Assembly: GCA_900539655.1 (NCBI GenBank)
Contig: UQCR01000015.1
Location: 1-64,000, forward strand
Direction: 5' to 3'
DNA length: 64,000 nt
Source: an uncultured Robinsoniella sp.
Lineage (GTDB): Bacteria; Bacillota; Clostridia; Lachnospirales; Lachnospiraceae
The notes below the pieces were generated by a model. The model was given only the letters and a program-made list of their open reading frames with translations. It did not search any database and was not told the DNA's origin. The position numbers and the translations under genes are program-made. How positions within the stretch are numbered: position 1 is the stretch's first letter; every line of letters starts with the position of its first letter. Positions 28,801-37,479 of the stretch are shown one piece after another.

Positions 28801-30811
28801 ATGATTTTCCACTCTGGGTTTCTCCATAAGTGTCATCACTGCCTGCGCCAAGTCCATGTTTGTCTGCTTTATCTGAATTATAAATAATAGTTGGATTACT
28901 AAAGTCTGCGTTTTCGGATACTGCAATTACAGTACCATTATATACTCTGCCGTCAGCCCAGTATCTAAACATATTAATCTGGGTAAGTTCATAAACATCC
29001 CCTAAATCTACCTGCAGATAACGGGAAGTATTATCCCCATCCTGTCCGAAATCACAATAGTTAGAATCTGATGTAGGTCCAATGATTCCATCTACAGCCA
29101 TTGATCCCGGTCTGCTGGAATTTACTTCAGAGTCTGAGTTATCCGCTGTTTTCTTAACAGTAACTGTTTTATTTAAAGCCACATTAGACGGTTCGGGATA
29201 AGCCATTTCAAAGCTGGCATCTGCCCAGTTGCCCCAGTCGTTATAAGGCTCTTTAACCATTTTAGCTTCCAGTTTTAATTCTTTATTTTCTGATGTTATA
29301 GCAACATTAACTTCCTGAGCCTCATCAGATGCATCAACTACTCCGCTGTCAAATACTACAACGTCATCCAGATATACTTTAAACTGGATATCACAGCCTT
29401 CTCCGCCTACATATTCCATTGCTGAATAATCAACGCCTGCCAGGGTGTGGAAAGAAGTGTATCCTTTATCTTCCAGATCATAAACGATAGAAGAATCCGT
29501 CTGAACTCCAATTCCTTTATCAAAAGACTTCTCTGCTCCGTTTACCAATAATTTCATCTGCTGCTGTAAATGATTCAGGTCCTTTGTTGGAGTATCTTTT
29601 TCTCCTGTTGCACCTACTGCATTTGTAGCACTCTTCCAATCCATATCAGACAGATACATTGTTTTTGTCTTTACTACGGTATTTTCCTGGATTCCCTCAA
29701 CTGTAACCGTAATATCATCCTGGATATTTGCAATTGTATATACACCAAACTCATCTTTTCCCAAAGCTGCACCGCCGTTTGCTTTTACAACCGGTACGGA
29801 TTCATTATAAGCTTCGTCTATAACAAGTTTAAAACTGATAGAACCATTATAGTCTACCGTTGTATTTCCTCCATTCTGAATCTCAACACTGTATCCCTGT
29901 GGGTTTTCCGGGAATTTTACTTCATACTGTGCTTTATGTACGCCTTCAATGGTGATTACCTGATCTTCAGTAATGTTCTCAATGGTATAAACACTGTCAG
30001 CTGCCTCCAGACTTACTCCATTTGCTTTTACCGCACTGGTTGCACTGTAACCATTATCGGAGTCAATCAGTACCTGAAAACGGAAAGAACCGCCTTCTTC
30101 CACTGTCGTCGAGTCATCTTCAAAAGGTATTACCTGATATCCATTTCCCTTTGGAATTGTCACCTGATAAGAATTCACATCCGGATTCTCTGTATGAGGA
30201 GTCCCCCAGACCTGTAATTCATTGATGTGGTTTGTAGTACCGCTTTGGCTGCCAAATACGTATACACGCACTGCCTGGGCCTTTGTGCCGTCCGGTACTG
30301 CGAATTGATGTCCGGATGCAGATTCTGCGTAGCGTTCGTCTCCTCCTGATCCAAAACCATGCACATTTGACCTGTCGGAGTTATATATTACTACTTCATC
30401 TGTAAAATCACCACTTTCAGATGTGGTAATTACAGTTGCATCGTAAGTTCTGCCATCTTTCCAGTATCTCCACATATTGATTCTATTTAAATCATACAGA
30501 CCTCCAAGGTCCACCTGCATATACAGAGCTGTTTTATCGCCGTCCTTGCCAAAGTCGCAATAGTTTGCCTCTCCTGTATCATCGATTATCCCATCTACCG
30601 CCATGAAAGCCGGCCTGTCGGGATTGCGATAATCATCAGGAAGCACAGTTCCATCACTTTTATGCAATGTCACTGTTTTTTCCAGTGCTGCATTTTCTTC
30701 TGTTGCAGCCGCCTGTACATCAATTGGTATCTGCACTGCCGTCAATATCATACACAAGGTCAAAATCCACGCCATAATACGCTTCATTGATATTAAACTT
30801 TTACTATTCAT
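22817..30811 (-). CDS. Giant secreted multimodular GH98-like glycosidase
   Basis: 2664 residues. The signal peptide ends near VQAAA. Modules in order (approximate): F5/8C 40-205; two 80-residue beta repeats 210-380; NPCBM 386-535; F5/8C 537-700; five-bladed-propeller-like region 720-1110 (VTHPDIQVFDKPWNGYRYWM); BIG2 1116-1195; GH98-type catalytic domain 1205-1540; GH98 C-terminal domain 1540-1775; BIG2 x2 1777-1948; F5/8C 1948-2090; Ig-like 2091-2185; BIG2 x3 2191-2450; MBG-like 2451-2520; BspA leucine-rich repeats to the end. There is no LPXTG or membrane anchor. It aligns by eye with the second GH98 protein over the core, but the catalytic domain is divergent (no LDWGDDL; AAEMYNRF in place of STENYWTDY). 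GH98 enzymes are endo-beta-galactosidases acting on blood-group chains; specificity or activity here is uncertain. Confidence 0.8.
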   Translation of the reverse strand: MNSKSLISMKRIMAWILTLCMILTAVQIPIDVQAAATEENAALEKTVTLHKSDGTVLPDDYRNPDRPAFMAVDGIIDDTGEANYCDFGKDGDKTALYMQVDLGGLYDLNRINMWRYWKDGRTYDATVITTSESGDFTDEVVIYNSDRSNVHGFGSGGDERYAESASGHQFAVPDGTKAQAVRVYVFGSQSGTTNHINELQVWGTPHTENPDVNSYQVTIPKGNGYQVIPFEDDSTTVEEGGSFRFQVLIDSDNGYSATSAVKANGVSLEAADSVYTIENITEDQVITIEGVHKAQYEVKFPENPQGYSVEIQNGGNTTVDYNGSISFKLVIDEAYNESVPVVKANGGAALGKDEFGVYTIANIQDDITVTVEGIQENTVVKTKTMYLSDMDWKSATNAVGATGEKDTPTKDLNHLQQQMKLLVNGAEKSFDKGIGVQTDSSIVYDLEDKGYTSFHTLAGVDYSAMEYVGGEGCDIQFKVYLDDVVVFDSGVVDASDEAQEVNVAITSENKELKLEAKMVKEPYNDWGNWADASFEMAYPEPSNVALNKTVTVKKTADNSDSEVNSSRPGSMAVDGIIGPTSDSNYCDFGQDGDNTSRYLQVDLGDVYELTQINMFRYWADGRVYNGTVIAVSENADFSNPTIIYNSDKADKHGLGAGSDDTYGETQSGKSFEVPAGTMGQYVRVYMAGSNKGTTNHIAELQVMGYYFSTEPKPYEANAFENAEVYLDMPTHFQDLDSNKNDDGSLKHIGGQVTHPDIQVFDKPWNGYRYWMIYTPNTMITSQYENPYIVASEDGQTWVEPEGISNPIEPEPPSTRFHNCDADLLYDSVNDRLLAYWNWADDGGGIDDELKDQNCQIRLRISYDGINWGVPYDKDGNIATTADTVVRMETGDKDFIPAISEKDRYGMLSPTFTYDDFRGIYTMWAQNSGDAGYNQSGKFVEMRWSEDGINWSEPQKVKNFLGKDENGKQLWPWHQDIQYIPELQEYWGLSQCFSTSNPDGSVLYLTKSRDGVNWEQAGTQPVLRAGKSGTWDDFQIYRSTFYYDNQSDSPTGGKFRIWYSALQANTSGKTVLAPDGTVSLQVGSQDTRIWRIGYTENDYMEVMKALTQNKNYEEPELVEAVSLNLSMDKTSISVGEEATVSTAFVPENATDRIVKYTSQDPGIAVIDPTGIVTGVKDGTTTIVAETKSGATGELSVTVGELQRGEIRYEVSNDHPMYLENYYWSDDAPKKDGLDANKNYYGDERVDSPVMLYNTIPDELKDNTVILLIAERSLNSTDAVRDWIKKNVELCNENKIPCAVQIANGETNVNTTIPLSFWNELATNNEYLVGFNAAEMYNRFAGDNRSYVMDMIRLGVSHGVCMMWTDTNIFGTNGVLYDWLTQDEKLSGLMREYKEYISLMTKESYGSEAANTDALFKGLWMTDYCENWGIASDWWHWQLDSNGALFDAGSGGDAWKQCLTWPENMYTQDVVRAVSQGATCFKSEAQWYSNATKGMRTPTYQYSMIPFLEKLVSKEVKIPTKEEMLERTKAIVVGAENWNNFNYNTTYSNLYPSTGQYGIVPYVPSNCPEEELAGYDLVVRENLGNEGLKSALDTVYPVQKSEGTAYCETFGDTWYWMNSSEDKNVSQYTEFTTAINGSESVKIAGEPHVFGIIKENPGSLNVYLSNYRLDKTELWDGTIPGGLSDQGCYNYVWQMCERMMNGTGLDTQLRDTVITVKNAVEPKVNFVTKSPADRSFAEDNYVRPYKYTVAQKEGTTDEWVITVSHNGIVEFNIVTGDEKVPATSVELSTDKVDVIRNRTAVVKATVLPQNAGNKQLTWTIANPEIATVDNKGTVTGLKEGKTVLRASISDTVYKECEVNVIDRKVTEVNLNKTELSLSAGDSAKLEASIAPEDPSDSSITWTSTNENVATVASNGTVTAHKAGVAQIIAQSAYQAKGIATVTVNYAASVKLDRTGMTATANSEQSSSGKEGPASNVLDGKQDTMWHTNWIDKPELHPHWIKIDLNGTKTINKFAYTPRTGASNGTIYNYVLIITDPEGNEKQVAKGVWAANADVKYAEFDAVEATAIKLQVDGNDDKASKGGYGSAAEINIFEVAQKPSANELAENIKVIAPVKAEDTKVSIPVITGFDIVISNSSNPDVIGIDGSITRPENDTVVTLTLKVKETDAKSVKAAGTEATTTVDVLVTGTKTSDVEAESVTLDKTAAELTVGGELLLNAVVKPDDTTNKAVTWSSDKPSVATVENGKVKAIAAGEAKITATTVNGKTAVCNVTVKAKEEPEVILPAEVRLNMPSVEFTVGDQIQLTASVLPANAADKTITWKSEKPEVATVANGWVKGIAAGTAKITATSVNGKTAVCVITVKAQPQNLPTGVSLNKKTASVKLNKTLTLSAVVQPSNADNKTVKWTSDNTYVATVENGVVKAVNAGTARITAATVNGHKATCTITVPGTKISKAKVSLSSSKTHTGKALKPSVKVTYGKNTLKKNTDYTVSYKNNINPGTASVTITGKGKYYGTINKTFAIKAAEGKTYTVGKGKYKVTDASAKNKAVTFMAPVKKTYSSFSVPSKVKIGNDTYKVTAVAKNSFKKNTKLTKVTIGSNVKTIGTNAFYGASQLKTLTLKTTGLNSVGKNAFKKTNAKLTVKVPKSKLADYKKLLKGKGLSSKAKIQK

Positions 30812-30972
30812 TTTATTACCTCCCTATCTTTTTCATTTTTACGGGTTGACGCGTTAATCTCCAACACCTCCCTTACTTTTATCTTCTGTAAAATTTTTCC
30901 GCACCACCCTATGTCCAAATCCTACCATGCGGCCTATTTTCTTACAATAAACAAAGCCGTTCATTTCTTACA

Positions 30973-30983
30973 TATTTTTTACT
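30973..30983 (-). promoter_or_regulatory. Shared AT-rich element, copy 2
   Basis: Minus-strand AGTAAAAAATA about 165 bp upstream of the 2664-residue gene; see the entry at 22717. The match after the core is weaker here. The remaining 30812-31082 spacer holds the AGGGAGG ribosome site and no other clear signal. Confidence 0.35.
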
Positions 30984-31082
30984 GCGACACCCGTAATTTT
31001 AAATTATTATAGAATTATTGCTTTTTTTTGACTGATTTCCATAAAATAGTTCCGTTTTAGTAAAAAAATCTACAGAGTTTTT

Positions 31083-34000
31083 TTATTTAGCCACTACTTT
31101 TACAGACTGGCTATAGCTGCCATATATTTTTTTACCCTTATAGGTTTTATAAGCCTTTACTTTGTAGTAATATACTTTTCCTTTCTTTACCTTCTTATCC
31201 GTAAACTTTGCTGTCTTTGCGCTTACTTTTGCAGCCTGTTCCCATTTCTTTCCTGTCTTCTTCATTACTACGTATCCGGATGCTCCCGACACTTTCCCCC
31301 AGCTTACCACTACTTTATTTTTGAATGCTTTTCCCTTTACGGTTACCGTCTGGGGAACAACTTTTTTAGTGGCTGTTTTGTATTTACTGTAGGTTGTTTT
31401 TCCGTTTACTTTCTTATAGGCTTTTACCTCAAACGTATATTTCCTGCCGGGAATACCTTTTTTATAAGTATAAGTAACTGTGCGGTTGTTCTTAATGGTC
31501 TTCTCTGTACTCCACTTTTTACCATCCTTTACCCGGATTACATAGCCGTCTGCATCCGCAACCTTTTTCCAGGATAACTTTATCTCTTTGGATTTCGAAG
31601 ATACTGCTTTAACAGATACCCTGGCTTCTGCAACTTTTTTTGCTGCTTCTGCCGCCACCTTATTTGTATCCAGTTTTAAATTTTTAATAGCATTTGTTAA
31701 AGCTGATACCTGGTCATTTACCTGTTGCTGTGTGGCTGCTCCATTATTTGCAACACTTACTGCTGCTGTAATTGCTTTCTGCAATGCCCCATAGGTTGCA
31801 TCCGTATAATTTCCTACTTTAATGGATCTGGCTTCTGCTATTTTTGCATTTAATGCCGTCTTAGATACCACTACTACCGGCTTCTCTTTTAATCCGGCAA
31901 TTGCGCTTTCCAGCTTGCTTAACTGTGCATTTACTTCTTCCTGCATCGCATCTGTTTTATCCGATACAGCCTGGGATTTTATGATTTCATTTTGCAGGGC
32001 ATTGAAGGATTCATCGGTATAGTTCCCCTGTTTGATTCCTCTGGCTTCTGCTATTTTTGCATTTAACTTAGATTTGTCAACCTGTGGTGTTTCCGTAGGA
32101 TCGGTATCGATAGTCAGATCTACCCATCCATTTCCAGATACGGTGATCATGGCTGTACCTTCTGCCGCATTATATGCTACAACCGGTTCCTGATACTGTC
32201 CTTCTAAACCGTCTGTTACATTTACCTCTGGTTCACTTTCCAGACCAACCAGCTCAAAGGTGGTATCCCTGAAGGTATCATCATCCGGATTTGGAATATA
32301 CACATCTCTAATCCAGTCCTGAAGCTTTGTATTGTGGTCTGTATCCCACCGGTCTGTCACCGTGGTGCCGTATCCTTCCCAGATGCTGTCTTTATCCACA
32401 CGATAATTGTTCAGTTTAATCTGAAGCTCACCATCCTGATCATCCAGGATCACAAAAGTATGCGGTGTCATTGTAATATCTACGGATTTGTCACCTTCTA
32501 ACGGAAGTTTTGCATTTTGCGTACCATCCACATTTACGTTACTGTTATATAAATACCAGGTGTCCTTTACAAGCTGTCCAAATGCCGTACCCGTATACTG
32601 TTCTGGATATTTTTCTTCAAAGTATGCTTGTTTCGCTTCTTTATTAGCTAGCTGCGGGCTGGACTGATTCAGAATATCAATCTCTCCGAATACTGCTTTC
32701 ACTGTTTTTTCATCCACAGCCGCGGGAACTGCCGGAATTAATCCATAGCGTCCTGTTGTCTGGGTTGGAAGCGTGGCATCTTTCCAGTTTAAATCTTGCT
32801 GCATTAAGTTTCCTGCATTCTTTAACGCACTTAACTTACCGTAAAATGCTACCTTGGTATCTGCAAGCACTTCCTCTTTACCCGGTGCCGGATTCTTGAT
32901 CGCATAGCGCATGAATTCAGCAACTACGTTTTCAAAGCAAGGAGAATTCTGATTATAAGAACCATATACATACGCCGGATGCTCAAAATTATAGACACAT
33001 CCTCCATTTGTATATATGCTCATCATTTCAATGCCAAGCAGTGCTTCGGGTTCGGTTGCAACAGGCCTTGCCTCTTCTCCTCCCTCATTATAGGTATATC
33101 TGCCATCAAATAACTTCCCGAATCCCTTTTCGTACCATTTCCAGGTGTCAGCCAGACCACCCCACTGTGCACACATTCCGGTCAGCCAGAGGCCCTGCAT
33201 ATAACTGGCTGTACCCGCATTTGAATTCGTATTAGCCGGCGTATTCTTCCAGGTAAATATAAAGTTATCACCATAAAGTTTTAATGCTTCATTAAACTTC
33301 ACATTCGCTACTACATTTTCAATAACGCCTTCCTGGTGCTCACTCCATACAAAATATCCGCCGTTTTCAGCTGCAACTCTAAGATAATCGGCACCCATGG
33401 TTGCAACTTTATTGTAATCGGTCCAGTAATTCTCCGTAGACATGATTCCTTTTAGCACACTGTGCTGTTTGAACATCTGGTCTATCCACTCTGCATCCAG
33501 ATTGGCTGTGCCTGTCCAGTAATTCTGCTGTCCAGCCGTAGCTACTACCATCATTACCGGAATATTATTCTCCTGGGCAACAGCCAACTGCTGCTCATAA
33601 AAAGCCTTAGCCGTGTGAGAATCATTCTCATTTAATCCGATTTTGCCGCCCAGATGAATTTCAATAACTGCATTTTCTTTCAGATCCTCCGGAACCTGTT
33701 TCCAGCGGGATACCAGGTCATCGCCCCAGTCCAGGGTGCTGCCTGATTCACTGTAAGACTTTCCATACAGAGGCATGATCAGCAATGGATTTTCATTATT
33801 TACTTCTATTCTTTTCTCTACTTCCGGCCTGGTTCCTGTTAATTTATACATAGCATCCGCATAGTTTGCCGAAGTATATCCAATATCCCAGTGGGATTGG
33901 CCTTCTGCCAGAGCTGCATACCAGATATGAAATGTTCCGTTTCCTTTTGAACTGCCTGGCTCATACCAGAAAGTAGACCGGTATATCTGTCCTGCATCCC

Positions 34001-36302
34001 AGGTACCTGGTGCCCCTACCGTAATTAATGCTTTTTCTGAAACCGGCTCCCAATGAATACCGTCTTTGGATTTGGAGAACCGAAGGGAAGAATTGTCCGG
34101 TCCGCTTCCAGCCGGGAATGCCTGCTGCAATGCCCAGTACTCCTGGAATTCCTCTACCCATTGAATGTCCTGGTGCCATGGATACATCTGCAGTCCGTCT
34201 TCATTTACTCCAAGGAAATTTTCCACATACGTTTTATCTGACCAGTTGCTGATACCGTCTATTGAGGTACGATACCATACCTTGTTATTCTGTTTGTTTT
34301 CATATCCTACGTCTCCGGCATCATTTGCCCACATCTTATAGATTTTTTCTGTTTCGTCATATACAACAGTGGGAGAAAGGTCTGAATATCTTTGTCCTTC
34401 TGTGGCAATGGCGCAGCCGTGAGCCGTTGGTCCTGTCTTTAAAACACCATTTTCATCTTCCACACCCCAGTTAATGCCGTCATAAGAAATACGGTACCTG
34501 ATTTCTGAGCGATGTGTTTTTCCATTCACAGCCTCATCCTGTGCCCATTCCCAGTACATAATTAACCGGTCATTAACGGGATCATATACGATATCGGTGT
34601 CACAGTTATGTTCATTTTGGTTTTCTATCTCGCTGTCATATCTGGGCTGTACCGGATTCTGAGCAGGGAACTCCCAATTAACACCATCGTTAGATGCTGC
34701 AATACAAGGATTTTCAAAATAGGAACTTCCCGGTTTATTCGGTGTATATGCCATCCAGTATTTATAGCCGTTCCATGGTTCATCAAATACCGTAACGTCC
34801 GGATGGGTTACCTGATCATTAGTACCCGGGCCCTGAAGTTTCAGAGGGCTTACGGCATTTGGAAAAATCTTGCTGTCATCCGGTTTTTCCGGTTCTATCT
34901 CATCTCCAAATACATAAGCATTTACTTTCAATTCTACAATGTGGTTTGTTACACCCGGTGTACCATTGACACCATATGTATAGACTCTGACATATCTTGC
35001 TTTTGTATTTTCCGGTACCGCAAATGTCTTTCCGCTGTCCGTTTCTGCATAGAGCGTATCACTTCCGGTTCCCAGATTATGTATTTCCCCAGTAGTGTCC
35101 GAGTTATAAATTACTGTGGCATTTTCAAAGTTCTCATCTTCCGATACCACAACTGCAGTTGCTGCATAGGTTCTGCCATCTTTCCAGTATCTCCACATCT
35201 GAATATCAGACAATAGATAGCTTCCTTTTAAATCCAGCTGCATATAAAGGGACTGTCTCACTGCACCGCTGTTTGCCTGATCTCCAAAATCAAAGTAATT
35301 GGAGCTGTCAATGATACCGTCAACAGCCTTTGTGCTGTTAACGTTTGAATCAGGATTAACAGGCGCTGCAGAATTATCTGCCGTCTTCCTTGCCACTATC
35401 GTTTTGTTAAGGGCAACATTCTCCGGTTCCGGTAATGTCTGGTAAAATTTTGCGTCTGCCCAGTTTGCATGGTCTGACCATGTCTCTGTCACTTTATCTG
35501 CATACAGCGTTAACGTCTTTGCAGTATCCGGAATATCTACAGAGATCTTTACCGCATTGGACAGCGGATCCAGTACCCCTGTCTCGGATACTACCTTGTC
35601 ATCTATTAACACCTTGAATTTAACATCGCAGACTTCAGCTGAAATGTTCCCTCTCTGACTGTAGTCTACACCCACATAAGTTTCGAACTTTGTATATCCC
35701 TTATCTTTCAGGTCATACACAATAGTTGAATCTGTCTGTGTTCCGATTCCCTTGTCAAACTCCGTAACCGTTCCGTCCACTTTTAATGTTATTTTTCCGC
35801 CCTCAAAGGACTTGTCCTTCTGGGTTGGCTTTTCGCTGTCTACACTGTGATTTTCAGACTTCCATTGCAAGTCTGATAAATAGGCAATCCGATATGCAGC
35901 ATCCTGCTGATCTTCGGCAATTTCAGCAACTTTTGCCCTTCCGGCTGCTTCCTCTGCATTTTTTGCTTCTTCCGTCTGCAACTCTTTCCTCTGCGTTTCT
36001 TCAGATGCGTCTTCTTCCGTCAATACTTCATCTGGCTGCGTGATTTCTGATTGCAATTCTTCCGTCTGCACATCTGGCTGCATACCTTCTGTCTGTATTA
36101 CTTCTGTCTGTACCGGTTCCTTCTCTTTGACCCCATTCGCTTCCGTCACAACCTCTGATGCCTCAACTCCGGTGGAATATTCTGCCTGTCCTTCCACAGA
36201 GCTGCTCCCAGTGCCGGTTTCTGCCATTGCACTCAGTGGTGTTGCCAGACACATACAGGATGCAGTTAAAAGTGCAACTAGTTTTTTTGTCCTGAACTTC
36301 AT
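31083..36302 (-). CDS. Secreted multimodular GH98 endo-beta-galactosidase
   Basis: 1739 residues. Signal peptide (MKFRTKKLVALLTAS), then a Glu/Thr-rich linker to about 135; NPCBM 138-290 (DLQWKSENHSV); F5/8C 290-465 (ENVALNKTI); propeller-like region 480-815; GH98 catalytic domain about 830-1175 (LLIMPLYGKSY, LDWGDDLVSRWK, STENYWTDY, QGLWLTGMCAQWGGLADTWK); GH98 C-terminal domain 1190-1390 (TWYLYNS, KLNNYRVDKDSIW); two FIVAR repeats 1407-1540; two fibronectin-III-like domains 1558-1739. There is no sortase signal. Characterised GH98 enzymes release A/B-type oligosaccharides from type-2 chains. AAGGAGGAGG precedes the ATG. It is first in the locus, upstream of the paralogue, and is the best candidate for the glycan-releasing step. 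Confidence 0.88.
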   Translation of the reverse strand: MKFRTKKLVALLTASCMCLATPLSAMAETGTGSSSVEGQAEYSTGVEASEVVTEANGVKEKEPVQTEVIQTEGMQPDVQTEELQSEITQPDEVLTEEDASEETQRKELQTEEAKNAEEAAGRAKVAEIAEDQQDAAYRIAYLSDLQWKSENHSVDSEKPTQKDKSFEGGKITLKVDGTVTEFDKGIGTQTDSTIVYDLKDKGYTKFETYVGVDYSQRGNISAEVCDVKFKVLIDDKVVSETGVLDPLSNAVKISVDIPDTAKTLTLYADKVTETWSDHANWADAKFYQTLPEPENVALNKTIVARKTADNSAAPVNPDSNVNSTKAVDGIIDSSNYFDFGDQANSGAVRQSLYMQLDLKGSYLLSDIQMWRYWKDGRTYAATAVVVSEDENFENATVIYNSDTTGEIHNLGTGSDTLYAETDSGKTFAVPENTKARYVRVYTYGVNGTPGVTNHIVELKVNAYVFGDEIEPEKPDDSKIFPNAVSPLKLQGPGTNDQVTHPDVTVFDEPWNGYKYWMAYTPNKPGSSYFENPCIAASNDGVNWEFPAQNPVQPRYDSEIENQNEHNCDTDIVYDPVNDRLIMYWEWAQDEAVNGKTHRSEIRYRISYDGINWGVEDENGVLKTGPTAHGCAIATEGQRYSDLSPTVVYDETEKIYKMWANDAGDVGYENKQNNKVWYRTSIDGISNWSDKTYVENFLGVNEDGLQMYPWHQDIQWVEEFQEYWALQQAFPAGSGPDNSSLRFSKSKDGIHWEPVSEKALITVGAPGTWDAGQIYRSTFWYEPGSSKGNGTFHIWYAALAEGQSHWDIGYTSANYADAMYKLTGTRPEVEKRIEVNNENPLLIMPLYGKSYSESGSTLDWGDDLVSRWKQVPEDLKENAVIEIHLGGKIGLNENDSHTAKAFYEQQLAVAQENNIPVMMVVATAGQQNYWTGTANLDAEWIDQMFKQHSVLKGIMSTENYWTDYNKVATMGADYLRVAAENGGYFVWSEHQEGVIENVVANVKFNEALKLYGDNFIFTWKNTPANTNSNAGTASYMQGLWLTGMCAQWGGLADTWKWYEKGFGKLFDGRYTYNEGGEEARPVATEPEALLGIEMMSIYTNGGCVYNFEHPAYVYGSYNQNSPCFENVVAEFMRYAIKNPAPGKEEVLADTKVAFYGKLSALKNAGNLMQQDLNWKDATLPTQTTGRYGLIPAVPAAVDEKTVKAVFGEIDILNQSSPQLANKEAKQAYFEEKYPEQYTGTAFGQLVKDTWYLYNSNVNVDGTQNAKLPLEGDKSVDITMTPHTFVILDDQDGELQIKLNNYRVDKDSIWEGYGTTVTDRWDTDHNTKLQDWIRDVYIPNPDDDTFRDTTFELVGLESEPEVNVTDGLEGQYQEPVVAYNAAEGTAMITVSGNGWVDLTIDTDPTETPQVDKSKLNAKIAEARGIKQGNYTDESFNALQNEIIKSQAVSDKTDAMQEEVNAQLSKLESAIAGLKEKPVVVVSKTALNAKIAEARSIKVGNYTDATYGALQKAITAAVSVANNGAATQQQVNDQVSALTNAIKNLKLDTNKVAAEAAKKVAEARVSVKAVSSKSKEIKLSWKKVADADGYVIRVKDGKKWSTEKTIKNNRTVTYTYKKGIPGRKYTFEVKAYKKVNGKTTYSKYKTATKKVVPQTVTVKGKAFKNKVVVSWGKVSGASGYVVMKKTGKKWEQAAKVSAKTAKFTDKKVKKGKVYYYKVKAYKTYKGKKIYGSYSQSVKVVAK

Positions 36303-36428
36303 ATAAATCCTCCTCCTTATAACTCTTTCATTTATTATAAATTGAGCAGGTTTTTAAATGAATGCGATTATCTATCCCCTTTCATCACTTTTTTGACCAT
36401 ACAAACTGCAAGATTTCATAAAATTACC

Positions 36429-36439
36429 AATTTTTTACT
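36429..36439 (-). promoter_or_regulatory. Shared AT-rich element, copy 3
   Basis: Minus-strand AGTAAAAAATT then ATTTTA, about 130 bp upstream of the GH98 start. It matches copy 1 over about 35 bp, including a downstream TC-GCA-TTT segment. Confidence 0.4.
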
Positions 36440-36494
36440 ATTTCTATCGAATTTTTGTCTGAATCCCTTTGTTTATACGATTTTTTAATTTTTC

Positions 36495-36523
36495 TTTGCA
36501 TTTCACATATTCGCGGATATAAT
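36495..36523 (+). promoter_or_regulatory. Promoter of the metallophosphoesterase operon
   Basis: -35 TTTGCA (36495-36500), 17-bp spacer, -10 TATAAT (36518-36523). Divergent from the GH98 gene. Confidence 0.65.
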
Positions 36524-36601
36524 ATAGAAATAAGAAAAGAATTCACATACCTGTAACATGGACTTTCTATAATGATGGCTGATCCATAAGAAAGGAACTA
36601 T

Positions 36602-37444
36602 GTGAATATGAAATTTATAAGAAAAATTCTGATTTTTGTACTATGCCTATTCTTAACTGCCGCACTGCTTGCAGGATATGCCTTTAAGATAGAACCCGCT
36701 ATGCTGTTCACTCATTATTATGACCTGAATGCACCTGATCGGAAAATCACCCAGGTAATCCGTGTGGTTCAGTTATCTGACATCCAGGTAAATGCTTATT
36801 ACACCGAACATAATCTGGCTAAGCTGGTAGACAAGGTTAATGACCTCTCACCGGATGTCATCGTCTTTACCGGCGACTTATTCGACAACTTTTCAAAATA
36901 TAAGGCAGTGGAATCTGTCACTCAGGCACTGTCCTCCCTGCATGCAGACTATGGCAAATATGCCGTCTGGGGAAATCGCGACTATGGCGGTGGTGCTTCC
37001 CGGGTCTACGCAGATATGATGTCCGAATCCGGATTTACCCTTCTTAATAATGAAGGGGTCAATATTACTACCACAAAAGGGCAGAAACTATTCATCGGAG
37101 GTCTGGATGATGCCCTGCTTGGCTTTCCTGACATTTCTGCTACATTGCGTTATATGGAAAATGATGCGGACTATCGGATCATCCTGCTACATGAACCGGA
37201 CATTGCTGATCGCTTCGATACGGATTCTGCCAATCTGTTACTGGCAGGCCACAGTCACGGCGGCCAGGTCAGGCTCCCATTTATAAAAAGTCCTGTCACG
37301 GCACTTGCCGAAAAATACACCTCCGGATTTTATGATCTCAGTGAAAGCATGAAGCTTTATGTAAATACCGGCATCGGGACTTCACATATACCGGTAAGGT
37401 TTATGGTACCTCCCGAAATCGCCGTATTTAATATTGGAATATAA
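36602..37444 (+). CDS. Metallophosphoesterase (YkuE/YaeI-like)
   Basis: 280 residues: an N-terminal membrane anchor (ILIFVLCLFLTAALLAGYAF) then a calcineurin-like phosphoesterase domain. Visible metal motifs are SDIQ (usual DxH), GDLFDN, GNRD (usual GNHD), HEPD and GHSHGGQ. Two of the usual His ligands or catalytic His are thus replaced by Gln and Arg. Relatives hydrolyse lipid-linked or nucleotide phosphodiesters at the membrane. GTG 36602 is well spaced from AAAGGA; ATG 36608 is the alternative. It is 35 bp ahead of the two-component genes and likely cotranscribed. Confidence 0.85.
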   Translation: MNMKFIRKILIFVLCLFLTAALLAGYAFKIEPAMLFTHYYDLNAPDRKITQVIRVVQLSDIQVNAYYTEHNLAKLVDKVNDLSPDVIVFTGDLFDNFSKYKAVESVTQALSSLHADYGKYAVWGNRDYGGGASRVYADMMSESGFTLLNNEGVNITTTKGQKLFIGGLDDALLGFPDISATLRYMENDADYRIILLHEPDIADRFDTDSANLLLAGHSHGGQVRLPFIKSPVTALAEKYTSGFYDLSESMKLYVNTGIGTSHIPVRFMVPPEIAVFNIGI

Positions 37445-37479
37445 AATTTATCTAACTATATAATTGAAAGGCAGCCACA

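Noticed and set aside
29570..30217. Plus-strand open frame of about 215 codons opposite the GH98-like N-terminus
   Set aside because: Antisense to a clear F5/8C and NPCBM coding region; Cys/Tyr/Ile-rich shadow composition.
31060..31090. A/T-rich inverted repeat after the 1739-residue gene as a terminator
   Set aside because: Stem is only A-T pairs with a mismatch; too weak to claim.
34608..35216. Plus-strand open frame of about 200 codons opposite the second GH98 gene
   Set aside because: Mirror of the F5/8C and propeller coding sequence; no start signals.
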